A DNA stretch of 16,263 nt from UBA7985 sp049612785 (GTDB lineage Bacteria; Pseudomonadota; Alphaproteobacteria; UBA7985), in contig JBMZBW010000052.1 of NCBI GenBank assembly GCA_049612785.1, forward strand, positions 1 to 16,263. The letters are read 5' to 3'. Under the pieces are notes generated by a model. The model was not told where the DNA came from, searched no databases, and saw only the letters and a list, made by a program, of their open reading frames with translations. The number at the start of each line of letters is the position of its first letter. The first letter of the stretch is position 1. Below are positions 6,945 through 14,301 of the stretch, piece by piece. Made by a program: the position numbers and the translations under genes.

Positions 6945-8594
6945 TCAAGACTGATTTTCAGCCCGAATCTGGCTCAGCGTTTTACTGGGCGTTATCGCCT
7001 CGGCTGAAATCTCCAAATCCAGTACAGCGCCGGTCGGTGAGGCCAAGGCACGCTCGAAAGCAGCCGCAAAATCTTCGGTACGTGCGACCCGTTCTCCATG
7101 GAAGCCATAGGACTGCGCCAACATCGCAAAATCCGGGCTTTCCATGGTCGTTCCCGAAATTCGCCCTGGAAAATGCGCTTCCTGATGCGCGCGAATGGTG
7201 CCGTAAATGCCGTTGTTGAGGATGAGGATAATCGGCTGCGCCCCTGCTTGCTTGGCCGTCGCGAGTTCCTGACAATTCATCTGAAAATCACCGTCGCCGG
7301 CAAAACAGATGACGGGCCGCTCCGGGTGCGCAACTTTTGCTGCTATGGCGGCAGGAACGCCGTAACCCATGGCACCTGATTGAGGCGCGAGCAAACGCGC
7401 TTTTTCACCCAGCGGGAAGAACTTGTTGGACCAAACGGTAAAGTTACCCGCGCCGTTGGTCAGAATGACGTCTTCAGGCAGCACCGTTCGCAGGTGCTGG
7501 ATCACGCTGGCCATGTCCACGGGAGAGGGTTGAGGCTTAACATCGAGGAAAGATTCATAGCTTTCCCGCGCCCCTCGGCTCCACTCATCGGCCTGACGCT
7601 GCACGGGTTCAAGCGCTTGGGCAAAGGCATTGGGGCCTGACTGAATACCGATTGTCGGCACATAGATCTTACCCAGTTCGCTCTCTGCCCCGTGCACGTG
7701 GATCAGCTTCTGCTTTGGCACTGGCACGTCCATCAAGGTGTAGGCATTGGTCGTCATCTCACCAAAGCGCACGTTGACAGCGAGAATCGTGTCAGCCTCA
7801 CGGATCAGCCGCTGAACATGCGCGGGCATGCCCACCCCGGCTTCGCCGCAAAAAGCCGGTGAGTGATTGTTGAAACAGTCCTGAAAGCGGAAGGCGGTAA
7901 TCGCCGGAATGTTGCTTTGCTCGGCAAAACGCTCCAACCGGCGCTGGCTCTGTTCTGAGATCATCGACCCGCCGACAATCATCAGAGGACGTTCGGCACG
8001 TTCCAGCAAGGCTCGGGCGTCTTCGAGGGACGCTGCGTCCGGGCTTGGTTCGGCAAGGGGCCGCATGCCTTGAATGGGCTCAATATCACTGGATCCGTTC
8101 AGCGTATTCTCCGGCAGCGCGACCACCACCGGGCCGGGCCTGCCACTGGTCGCAACTTTCCACGCACGGGCAACAAGTTCTGGCACCCGTTCTGTGTGTT
8201 CAATTTCTGTCGCCCACTTGACCATCGAACCGAAAACAGCGCGGTAATCGACTTCCTGAAACGCTTCGCGCTCCCGCAGTTCCGTGCCGATTTGCCCAAC
8301 GAACAGGATCATGGGCGAGCTGTCCTGCATGGCCGTGTGAACACCGATGGAGGCGTTGGTTGCCCCCGGCCCCCGCGTCACGAAGCAGATACCCGGCGTG
8401 CGTGTCAGCTTACCGTAGGCCGAGGCCATGAAAGACGCCCCGCCCTCGTTCCGGCACAGCACGAAGTCAAACTGCCCTTGGGTGTCATGGAGCGCATCCA
8501 AAACCGGCAGATAGCTCTCACCCGGCACCCCAAAACTCTTGGTCGCGCCCAGATTAACCAATGATTGAACTAGCAGCTCCCCGCCATTGCGCAT
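6945..8594 (-). CDS. thiamine-diphosphate-dependent enzyme, acetolactate synthase-like
   Basis: A 549-aa protein of the TPP enzyme superfamily that includes acetolactate synthase, benzoylformate decarboxylase and related lyases. The N-terminal pyrimidine-binding domain has GVPGESYLPVLDAL (22-35) and the catalytic-type glutamate E50 (CRNEGGASFMASAYGK). The central domain spans about 185-335. The C-terminal pyrophosphate-binding domain carries the metal motif GDG (433-435) ending at NN (460-461), ILILNNGIYGT. The exact reaction cannot be read from sequence; true anabolic acetolactate synthase is unlikely because no small regulatory subunit gene adjoins it. It is the first gene of a minus-strand pair with xylA and diverges from the LacI regulator, so it may be sugar-inducible. 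The ATG at 8594 has only a weak purine-rich site upstream (GAAAG). The superfamily call is strong; the substrate is unknown. Confidence 0.85.
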   Translation of the reverse strand: MRNGGELLVQSLVNLGATKSFGVPGESYLPVLDALHDTQGQFDFVLCRNEGGASFMASAYGKLTRTPGICFVTRGPGATNASIGVHTAMQDSSPMILFVGQIGTELREREAFQEVDYRAVFGSMVKWATEIEHTERVPELVARAWKVATSGRPGPVVVALPENTLNGSSDIEPIQGMRPLAEPSPDAASLEDARALLERAERPLMIVGGSMISEQSQRRLERFAEQSNIPAITAFRFQDCFNNHSPAFCGEAGVGMPAHVQRLIREADTILAVNVRFGEMTTNAYTLMDVPVPKQKLIHVHGAESELGKIYVPTIGIQSGPNAFAQALEPVQRQADEWSRGARESYESFLDVKPQPSPVDMASVIQHLRTVLPEDVILTNGAGNFTVWSNKFFPLGEKARLLAPQSGAMGYGVPAAIAAKVAHPERPVICFAGDGDFQMNCQELATAKQAGAQPIILILNNGIYGTIRAHQEAHFPGRISGTTMESPDFAMLAQSYGFHGERVARTEDFAAAFERALASPTGAVLDLEISAEAITPSKTLSQIRAENQS

Positions 8595-8633
8595 GTTTCA
8601 ACTTTCATCAGGTTCACTCGTTGGAACAGACAC

Positions 8634-8657
8634 TGCCCCAGCCCACCGCAAGGGGCA
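8634..8657 (-). other. possible leader hairpin of the TPP-enzyme/xylA transcript
   Basis: TGCCCC (8634-8639) and GGGGCA (8652-8657) form a perfect 6-bp GC-rich stem with a 12-nt loop. It is 40 bp upstream of the thiamine-diphosphate enzyme start and would lie in its 5' untranslated region. It might influence mRNA stability; it might also be chance. Confidence 0.2.
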
Positions 8658-8744
8658 AACGCATTCCTCCAACCAACTTACTCTTTGTAGAGGTTCCGCC
8701 CAGATATTCACTGATGCGCAGATGAACTTATTCACACATCCAAA

Positions 8745-8760
8745 TTGACATCGGTGTCAA
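8745..8760. promoter_or_regulatory. candidate LacI-family operator
   Basis: TTGACATCGGTGTCAA has two perfect 6-bp arms (TTGACA/TGTCAA) around a 4-base centre containing CG, the classic architecture of LacI-family operators. It lies 31 bp upstream of the lacI-type start codon in the divergent spacer. Each arm reads TTGACA outward, so each could also act as a -35 element for one direction, though no good -10 was found at 16-18 bp. A second dyad, CTGTC (8764-8768) with GACAG (8777-8781), follows directly and shares the TGTC/GACA core. Confidence 0.6.
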
Positions 8761-8791
8761 AAACTGTCACCTATTCGACAGGGAGAGGAAC

Positions 8792-9946
8792 ATGACAACG
8801 ATTTACGACGTGGCTCGATGCGCTGGCGTATCGCCCAAAACAGTCAGCCGCGTGATCAATCAGGAACCAAACGTAAAGGCCAGCACGAAAGAGGCTGTCC
8901 TCGCGGCTGTGGCTCAATTGGGCTACCGGCCATCAACGGCGGCGCGGCTTATGAAGAGCCAGCGAACCAACGTTATTGGCTTCCTGACTGATCGGGTTGT
9001 CACCACTCCAGAATCCATCGACATTGCGCGCGGAGTCTCTGAAGCGGCGGAGGCGGCGGGGCAAACCGTGCTTTTCGTAACGGACGGTGACTCATCTAAC
9101 CCTCTGTCAGGGCGTGGTTTTGACTCGCTTATTGACCTTAAGATTGACGGCCTGATTTACGCAGCGCACTCGCATCGCCTGTTAGAAGTAACCCAACACG
9201 ACCGGAACCTACCCACGGTTCTGGCCAATTGTTTCGACCCTTCGGGCAAAATATCTTCGGTGGTTCCCGACGACCGTGTCGGTGGTTACCTGGCGGGCCA
9301 AATGCTGATTGAAAATGGCCATCGCCATGTTGCCTTTCTGAACCTCGATCAGGGCAAGATTGCCTCCTCCCTCCGTGCGGAAGGCTTTAAGCAAGCGTTC
9401 CAAGAGCAAGGCTTGCCCACTCCCCTCATCAAGACTGCTATCGGTGTCAATGCCGGCACGTGGGACGAGCATGTGAGTGTCCCCGAAGCCCTCGACACGG
9501 TCCTTGCAGCCTCCCCCCGTCCCACAGCGATCTTTTGCGGTAACGACAAGATGGCGATGGTGGTTTACGGGCTGCTGGCAGAGCGCGGGCTGCACGTTCC
9601 CCAGCACATCTCGATTGTGGGCTTCGATGATTACAATCTCATCACCCGACTTCTGCGCCCCCAACTCAGTTCGGTGGCAATCGGGTACTATGAGATCGGT
9701 CAGCAAGCGATGACCAGTCTTCTCGGTCTGATCGGGGCGCGCAGCATGGATCAAAGCCATCAGGCATCGCGCATCATGATCCCCGGCTGGGCCATACATC
9801 GTGATTCAATCAAAGACATGAAGGACACAGGCGCACAGAGCGGCGACATGTCCAAAGCCATCCGGTCTGTCCAGTCGGACGAGCCGGGAACCGACCAATC
9901 CGGGCAAACCGCATCGCCCGGAGAGGAGGAGAGCGCCGCACGCTGA
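8792..9946 (+). CDS. LacI-family transcriptional regulator
   Basis: A sugar-responsive DNA-binding regulator. The N-terminal helix-turn-helix is textbook (TIYDVARCAGVSPKTVSRVIN, residues 3-23), followed by the hinge helix region (STAARLMKSQRTNVIGF) and a periplasmic-binding-like effector domain (PDDRVGGYLAGQMLIENGH, AIFCGNDKMAMVVYGLL, ISIVGFDDY). The start has a good Shine-Dalgarno (GGGAGAGGAA) 2-10 bases upstream. Family members usually end around 335-345 aa. This one reaches 384 aa through a hydrophilic Ser/Gly/Glu/Asp-rich tail (from about residue 344) that looks disordered. It is followed 69 bp later by aglE on the same strand, occupying the place of aglR in rhizobial agl loci, and diverges from the TPP-enzyme/xylA unit. 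The likely target is the palindrome at 8745-8760. Ligand is not certain: sucrose or other oligosaccharide is inferred from the downstream genes. Confidence 0.9.
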   Translation: MTTIYDVARCAGVSPKTVSRVINQEPNVKASTKEAVLAAVAQLGYRPSTAARLMKSQRTNVIGFLTDRVVTTPESIDIARGVSEAAEAAGQTVLFVTDGDSSNPLSGRGFDSLIDLKIDGLIYAAHSHRLLEVTQHDRNLPTVLANCFDPSGKISSVVPDDRVGGYLAGQMLIENGHRHVAFLNLDQGKIASSLRAEGFKQAFQEQGLPTPLIKTAIGVNAGTWDEHVSVPEALDTVLAASPRPTAIFCGNDKMAMVVYGLLAERGLHVPQHISIVGFDDYNLITRLLRPQLSSVAIGYYEIGQQAMTSLLGLIGARSMDQSHQASRIMIPGWAIHRDSIKDMKDTGAQSGDMSKAIRSVQSDEPGTDQSGQTASPGEEESAAR

Positions 9947-9983
9947 GCCGAGATCCCGTTCGGCCTTGAGACGGCATTAACTA

Positions 9984-9999
9984 CACTCATACGTGAGTG
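9984..9999. promoter_or_regulatory. palindrome upstream of aglE (operator or leader hairpin)
   Basis: CACTCATACGTGAGTG has perfect 6-bp arms (CACTCA/TGAGTG) around TACG, the same 6-4-6 geometry as the palindrome at 8745-8760 but with different half-sites. A weak promoter may overlap: TTGAGA (9966-9971) with a -10 region near 9988-9994 inside the palindrome, so binding would block it. Alternatively it is a hairpin ending directly before the aglE Shine-Dalgarno (AAAGGAGG, 10001-10008). The two readings cannot be separated from sequence. Confidence 0.4.
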
Positions 10000-10015
10000 C
10001 AAAGGAGGAAAAGAA

Positions 10016-11356
10016 ATGCGGAAAATTTTGCTGACTTCGCTGTCCGTTGTGGCAGCTGCTGTCATGGGTACGTCTGCGGCTTACGCGGACGGTCATTGTA
10101 GCGCCACCCCAACCAAGCTCGGCGACATGCCAGATCTTTCCGGTGAGGTTGTTACGATTTTTGGCCCTTGGGAAAACCGTGACGAGGAACTCGTCAACAT
10201 GGTGATCCAGTGTTTTGAAATCGCAACCGGTGCTGACGTTCAATACACCGGTTCTGGTGAGTTTGAAGCTCTGGTCGTAAACGATATCCGCTCTGGCAAC
10301 GCACCCAACCTCGCTGTATTCCCACAGCCCGGTCTGGCTGCAGACATGGCCGCTGAAGGCGGTCTGGTCCCGCTGAGCGCTGATGACGCAGCATGGATGG
10401 TCGACAACTATGGCGCAGGCCAGTCCTGGGTTGACCTGGGCACCTACGCGGATGCTGATGGCAACGACCAGTTCTACGCCTTTGCCTACAAGGTCGACGT
10501 AAAGTCACTGGTTTGGTACTCGCCTGAGAACTTTGAGGACAACGGTTACGAGATCCCTTCCACCATGGAAGAGCTGATGGACCTGTCCGCGCAGATGATC
10601 GACGATGGCAACACCCCTTGGTGTCTGGGCATCGAGTCCGGTGGCGCAACCGGCTGGACCGCAACCGACTGGATGGAAGACATCATGCTGCGCACGCAGG
10701 CACCTTCTGTCTATGACGACTGGGTCACCAACGATCTGCCGTTCAACTCTCCTGAAGTGGTCAACGCCATGAACGTGTTCGGCTCTATTGCGCTGAACGA
10801 CGACATGGTTGCTGGTGGCTCTGAGGCTGTGGCAGCGACCTTCTTTGGTGACTCGCCAAAGGGTCTGTTCACCACGCCAGCACAGTGCATGATGCACCGT
10901 CAGGCGTCCTTCATCCCGTCCTTCTTCCCAAAGCAGGGTGCAGAGCTTGAGTCCGGCGAAGCCGACTTCTTCTACTTCCCACCATATGCGGGTGAAGACC
11001 TGGGCAACCCGGTTCTGGGTGCAGGTACGCTGTGGGCAATCGCTTCTGATTCCCCTGCAACGCGCGCATTCATCGAGTACATGAAGGAGCCAGCGGCTCA
11101 CGAAATCTGGATGGCACAGTCCGGCTTCCTGACCCCGCTGAAGTCTGTTGACGCTTCTGCTTACGCCAACGACAGCCTGCGCAAGCAGGGTGCTATTCTG
11201 GCAAACGCAGACACCTTCCGCTTCGATGCTTCCGACTTGATGCCGGGTGCCATTGGCGCTGGTGCGTTCTGGACGGAAATGACGGCTTTCTCCAATGGTC
11301 AGGATGCTCAGACAACGGCTGACAACATCCAGGCGGCTTGGGATGCCATCAAGTAA
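10016..11356 (+). CDS. aglE: alpha-glucoside/sucrose-type ABC transporter, substrate-binding protein
   Basis: Periplasmic binding protein of a CUT1-type sugar importer. The 446-aa product has a signal peptide (about 1-24, ending AAYADG), then a family 1 extracellular solute-binding fold. It shares long characteristic segments with rhizobial AglE: VTIFGPWENRDEE, NLAVFPQPGLAADMA, AGQSWVDLGTY, DVKSLVWYSPENFEDNGYE, ATGWTATDWMEDIMLRTQ, QASFIPSFFP, GNPVLGAGTLWAIA and DTFRFDASDLMPGAIGAGAFW. AglE proteins are known to serve uptake of sucrose, maltose and trehalose. The start is supported by an excellent Shine-Dalgarno (AAAGGAGG, 10001-10008) at 7-nt spacing. Codons are heavily biased (CTG, GGT, CGT), more than in the permease genes, in keeping with high expression. 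The two permease genes follow after a 175-bp hairpin-rich spacer. The downstream GH32 enzyme suggests sucrose or a beta-fructoside as main cargo. Confidence 0.9.
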   Translation: MRKILLTSLSVVAAAVMGTSAAYADGHCSATPTKLGDMPDLSGEVVTIFGPWENRDEELVNMVIQCFEIATGADVQYTGSGEFEALVVNDIRSGNAPNLAVFPQPGLAADMAAEGGLVPLSADDAAWMVDNYGAGQSWVDLGTYADADGNDQFYAFAYKVDVKSLVWYSPENFEDNGYEIPSTMEELMDLSAQMIDDGNTPWCLGIESGGATGWTATDWMEDIMLRTQAPSVYDDWVTNDLPFNSPEVVNAMNVFGSIALNDDMVAGGSEAVAATFFGDSPKGLFTTPAQCMMHRQASFIPSFFPKQGAELESGEADFFYFPPYAGEDLGNPVLGAGTLWAIASDSPATRAFIEYMKEPAAHEIWMAQSGFLTPLKSVDASAYANDSLRKQGAILANADTFRFDASDLMPGAIGAGAFWTEMTAFSNGQDAQTTADNIQAAWDAIK

Positions 11357-11382
11357 GCAACGGGCCTTATCAGCCTGAGAAA

Positions 11383-11408
11383 CTCAGGGCAGCCCGCTTC
11401 GCCCTGAG
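11383..11408 (+). other. hairpin in aglE-aglF spacer, with alternative pairing
   Basis: CTCAGGGC (11383-11390) pairs perfectly with GCCCTGAG (11401-11408), an 8-bp stem with a 10-nt loop, beginning 27 bases after the aglE stop codon. The left arm can instead pair with CTGAG at 11375-11379 across a 3-nt AAA loop, so two mutually exclusive folds exist. No T-run follows the longer stem. Confidence 0.5.
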
Positions 11409-11414
11409 CCCGCA

Positions 11415-11449
11415 AGAAGGGGTACTAGCCTCGGAACAGTACCCCTTCT
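11415..11449 (+). other. strong intercistronic hairpin between aglE and aglF
   Basis: AGAAGGGGTACT (11415-11426) and AGTACCCCTTCT (11438-11449) form a perfect 12-bp stem with an 11-nt loop. The sequence after it is CGCACCTTTAAG, with no proper T-run, so full Rho-independent termination is doubtful. Such hairpins between binding-protein and permease genes are known to block 3' exonucleases and allow more binding protein than permease to be made. Partial termination is the alternative. Confidence 0.7.
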
Positions 11450-11467
11450 CGCACCTTTAAGAATATC

Positions 11468-11506
11468 GTTCGGCATCCAATCGAACCGTCATGCCCCAAA
11501 CGGGGC
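11468..11506 (+). other. two short hairpins before aglF
   Basis: GTTCG (11468-11472) pairs with CGAAC (11482-11486), and GCCCC (11493-11497) pairs with GGGGC (11502-11506) across a 4-nt AAAC loop. The second ends 25 bases before the aglF start codon. With the two larger stems upstream, they fill most of the spacer with potential structure. Each alone is weak. Confidence 0.35.
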
Positions 11507-11531
11507 TGAAACCTCTTGAGAGACTTGACCT

Positions 11532-13019
11532 ATGACGTCGGCCTTTGAGCAGGAACCCCAAGCCAAATCGGCAATACCCGCTTCCGTCGCAAGCTTTGCG
11601 CTGCTCGCGCTTGCTGTTGTCGCTGGCGGCGGATTTGTCTGGATCACAGGTCTGGTCCAAGCCGCCATTTTGTCCGACCCAGAAGACCTTGTGACACAAG
11701 TGATTTCGCCCTTGTTCTGGGTGGTGCGCCTGCTGGTTGGCTTTGGCATCGGCACGGCGGTTTTCTTCAGTCTCGGCGGCTCTCATCGACGGGGCGACTT
11801 GCCGGGGTTTGGCAACTCGGTCGCTGTCTTCCTGACCACTCTGGTGGTCTTGCCGGCACTGGCGCTGTTCCTGTTTGGACTGACGTCCTATATCGACGTC
11901 TTCATCGGGAACCGGCCCGCCTTTGCCCTCGACATCTATGGCCGCCCAACGGCCAACCAAGAGCTTTACGCCACCCTGACAAAGGTCTCCTTTGCCGTCC
12001 GCGGCATCATCATCGCTGTGCTGATCAGCTTCTCTTATTACGGTATCACGGACTGGCTGAACCTGCGTTACAGCCGCATCGGTAACCGCGATGAAGTCCG
12101 GATAGGCGCGGTTCAAGCTGTGACGCAGCCATGGATTTTCATTGGTCCCGCGATTGTTCTGCTGCTGCTGTTTCTTGTGATCCCAGCGCTGTTTACGGGA
12201 TACATCGCCTTTACCGAGCAGGTGAAGGGCGGAACCTTCTTTGAGCGGTCGTGGTCGTGGGCGAACTGGAATAGCGTGCTTTTCGACCCGCGTGAGACCC
12301 GTTTGTGGAATGAGAAACTCCTGCTGGCGCTGAGGAATTCGTTCATGTGGCTGACGGTGGTGCCAACCGCCTGCATCGCCTTTGGACTGCTGATCGCTGT
12401 GCTGGCTGACAGCGTGAAATGGGGTGTTGTCGCCAAGGCATTCATCTTTGTTCCCATGGCGATCAGCTTTGTGGGCGCAGCCGTCATTTGGCAGAATATC
12501 TTCACCGACAAAGGCGTAGACCCCTATCAGGTGGGATTGCTCAACGCCGTCTTCCGGCCGCTTCTTGCATGGATTGGCTCGGGTCCGCAGTTCTGGAACA
12601 CCATCGAGTTCTGGGGGAACTTCTTTCTGATGTTCATCCTCGTCTGGATCCAGACCGGCTTTGCCATGGTTATCTTCTCAGCAGCATTACGCGGCGTTCC
12701 GGAAGATACAATTGAAGCCGCCCGCATGGACGGCGCGACACCGATCCAGATCTTCTTCCGTGTGAAGCTGCCACAGATCTACTCGACCGTTGTTGTGGTC
12801 TGGACCACCATCACCATTCTGGTGCTCAAGGTCTTCGATATCCCCTACGCGCTCGCCAACAACAATGATGACAAGCTGTTGCTGGCCACACTGATGGAGC
12901 GTGCACAGAACGTTGACCGCAATGAAGGTGCCGCGGCGGTTATCGTCATGATGCTGTTGGTCGCGGTGATCCCGATCATGATTTTCAATGTCTGGCGTAT
13001 GCGGCAGGAGGAGAAATAG
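11532..13019 (+). CDS. aglF: sugar ABC transporter permease, AglF-like, with long N-terminal membrane extension
   Basis: One of two inner-membrane permeases of the CUT1 sugar importer. From about residue 198 the protein follows AglF/MalF-type permeases: TM1 (PWIFIGPAIVLLLLFLVIP), then helices near 270-292, 302-322, 362-386, 416-436 and 468-488. The ATPase-docking EAA loop is EAARMDGATPIQIFFRVKLPQ (395-415). The first roughly 190 residues are additional and contain four more hydrophobic segments (about 19-47, 57-81, 97-119, 152-171). The total of 495 aa compares with about 290-340 for typical AglF-like permeases. The frame is continuous with no sign of an internal stop or restart, and the extension shares the GC-rich coding character. 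The ATG at 11532 has only a weak purine stretch (GAGAG) upstream. It is followed 2 bases later by aglG. Permease identity is firm; the extension's role is unknown. Confidence 0.85.
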   Translation: MTSAFEQEPQAKSAIPASVASFALLALAVVAGGGFVWITGLVQAAILSDPEDLVTQVISPLFWVVRLLVGFGIGTAVFFSLGGSHRRGDLPGFGNSVAVFLTTLVVLPALALFLFGLTSYIDVFIGNRPAFALDIYGRPTANQELYATLTKVSFAVRGIIIAVLISFSYYGITDWLNLRYSRIGNRDEVRIGAVQAVTQPWIFIGPAIVLLLLFLVIPALFTGYIAFTEQVKGGTFFERSWSWANWNSVLFDPRETRLWNEKLLLALRNSFMWLTVVPTACIAFGLLIAVLADSVKWGVVAKAFIFVPMAISFVGAAVIWQNIFTDKGVDPYQVGLLNAVFRPLLAWIGSGPQFWNTIEFWGNFFLMFILVWIQTGFAMVIFSAALRGVPEDTIEAARMDGATPIQIFFRVKLPQIYSTVVVVWTTITILVLKVFDIPYALANNNDDKLLLATLMERAQNVDRNEGAAAVIVMMLLVAVIPIMIFNVWRMRQEEK

Positions 13020-13021
13020 CC

Positions 13022-14296
13022 ATGTGGAACCGTATTATTGGTAGTGTTCTCCTTATCGCGGTTGTGATCGTGTGGGTCATCCCCTTCGCGGGACTGGCTG
13101 TGACGTCCATTCGTCCGCAAAAGGACGCAAACGAAACCGGCTTCTGGACCGCCTTCTATCCGATTGAACAAGGCTATCAGATCCGCACGCTTCCCGCCGA
13201 AGATGGCGGCTCGACGCTGATTGCCGGGAACCTGCTCCAGACGAAAAATGAAGAATTGCATCAGGACTTCATCGATGCGAACGAGCGCTCCAGCGCCTAC
13301 ACACCGCCCTTCTTCGCCATAAAAGGCGATGTTGCGCGGATACAGGTGGTGGAAAGACTACCCCGAGAAGACGATCCAACCAAAACCCGGCCCGTGCGTG
13401 TTGATAAGTTCCCCGGTGAGCCCTTTGAACTCACCGGCGGTGTCTTCGAGTTTTCCGCAAACGGCGACTACACGTGGACCTTCCCGGAGGACGCGCCCTA
13501 CACCAAAAACAAGGGAAAGCGCCTCTCCGTTTTCATAGAGCGAGAACCGCAGTTCGGTTTCCGGTCCTATCGGCAAGTGCTTTCAGACAGCAAAGTACCG
13601 AATGCGATCATCAGTTCCTTCGTCGTAACCATTCCTGCGACCATCATTCCCATCACCATCGCCGCCTTTGCCGCCTACGCCTTTGCCTGGATGACTTTTC
13701 CCGGTCGGAATTTCATCTTTATCGGCGTTGTGGCGCTGTTGGTCGTGCCGTTGCAACTGGCTTTCCTGCCTGTGCTCATCGGGTTCAGCAGTATCTCAAA
13801 CTGGCTTACGGCGGTGAACCAGTTATTCACAAATTGTCAGGGCGCGCAGTGTGATGTCAGCTCCAAGAGTTTCGCTGGCCTATGGATCTCGCACACGGCT
13901 TTTGGCTTGCCTCTGGCTATCTATCTGCTGCGCAACTACATCGTTGGACTGCCGCGCGATATTCTGGAATCCGCGCGCATGGATGGCGCAACGCACCTGC
14001 AAATTTTCTTGCGGCTGATCATTCCGCTTTCCGTCCCGGCTTTGGCCAGTTTCGGGATTTTTCAGTTCCTCTGGGTCTGGAATGATCTGCTTGTCGCCCT
14101 GTTCCTTGGCCCCAATGCCGACACTGACCTGGTGCTTCCGCGAGTCATCCAAAAGCAATTGGGAACGTTCAAGGACCAGTTGCACCTGCTCAATACATCC
14201 GCAGTGATTTCGATGATTGTGCCGCTGATCGTGTTCCTTTCGCTCCAGCGCTACTTCGTGCGAGGCTTGCTCGCCGGTTCGGTGAAGGGCGGCTAA
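13022..14296 (+). CDS. aglG: sugar ABC transporter permease, AglG-like
   Basis: Second inner-membrane permease of the importer, partner of AglF. The 424-aa protein has TM1 at about 5-28, then a large soluble, presumably periplasmic, insertion of about 160 residues (32-192). The core membrane domain follows, with helices near 196-224, 229-255, 287-307, 338-362 and 392-411. This single-TM-then-loop layout is a hallmark of AglG. Strong family matches include IAAFAAYAFAWMTFPGR, HTAFGLPLAIYLLRNYI, SFGIFQFLWVWNDLLVALF and the C-terminal RGLLAGSVKGG. The EAA docking loop is ESARMDGATHLQIFLRLIIP (316-335). The start follows AGGAGG just before the aglF stop, 2 bases away, and the GH32 gene begins 6 bases after its stop, so expression is tightly coupled. 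The ATPase subunit that both permeases need is not encoded in this window. Confidence 0.9.
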   Translation: MWNRIIGSVLLIAVVIVWVIPFAGLAVTSIRPQKDANETGFWTAFYPIEQGYQIRTLPAEDGGSTLIAGNLLQTKNEELHQDFIDANERSSAYTPPFFAIKGDVARIQVVERLPREDDPTKTRPVRVDKFPGEPFELTGGVFEFSANGDYTWTFPEDAPYTKNKGKRLSVFIEREPQFGFRSYRQVLSDSKVPNAIISSFVVTIPATIIPITIAAFAAYAFAWMTFPGRNFIFIGVVALLVVPLQLAFLPVLIGFSSISNWLTAVNQLFTNCQGAQCDVSSKSFAGLWISHTAFGLPLAIYLLRNYIVGLPRDILESARMDGATHLQIFLRLIIPLSVPALASFGIFQFLWVWNDLLVALFLGPNADTDLVLPRVIQKQLGTFKDQLHLLNTSAVISMIVPLIVFLSLQRYFVRGLLAGSVKGG

Positions 14297-14301
14297 CAGG
14301 A

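Noticed and set aside
6945..8594. Naming the TPP enzyme ilvB, iolD or a sulfoacetaldehyde acetyltransferase
   Set aside because: No small subunit gene, inositol genes or sulfonate genes are nearby, and no diagnostic motif separates these activities by eye.
11415..11449. Calling the 12-bp hairpin a Rho-independent terminator
   Set aside because: The stem is strong but is followed by CGCACCTTTAAG, not a T-run, and the permease genes downstream need read-through. An intercistronic stabiliser or partial terminator is a better reading.
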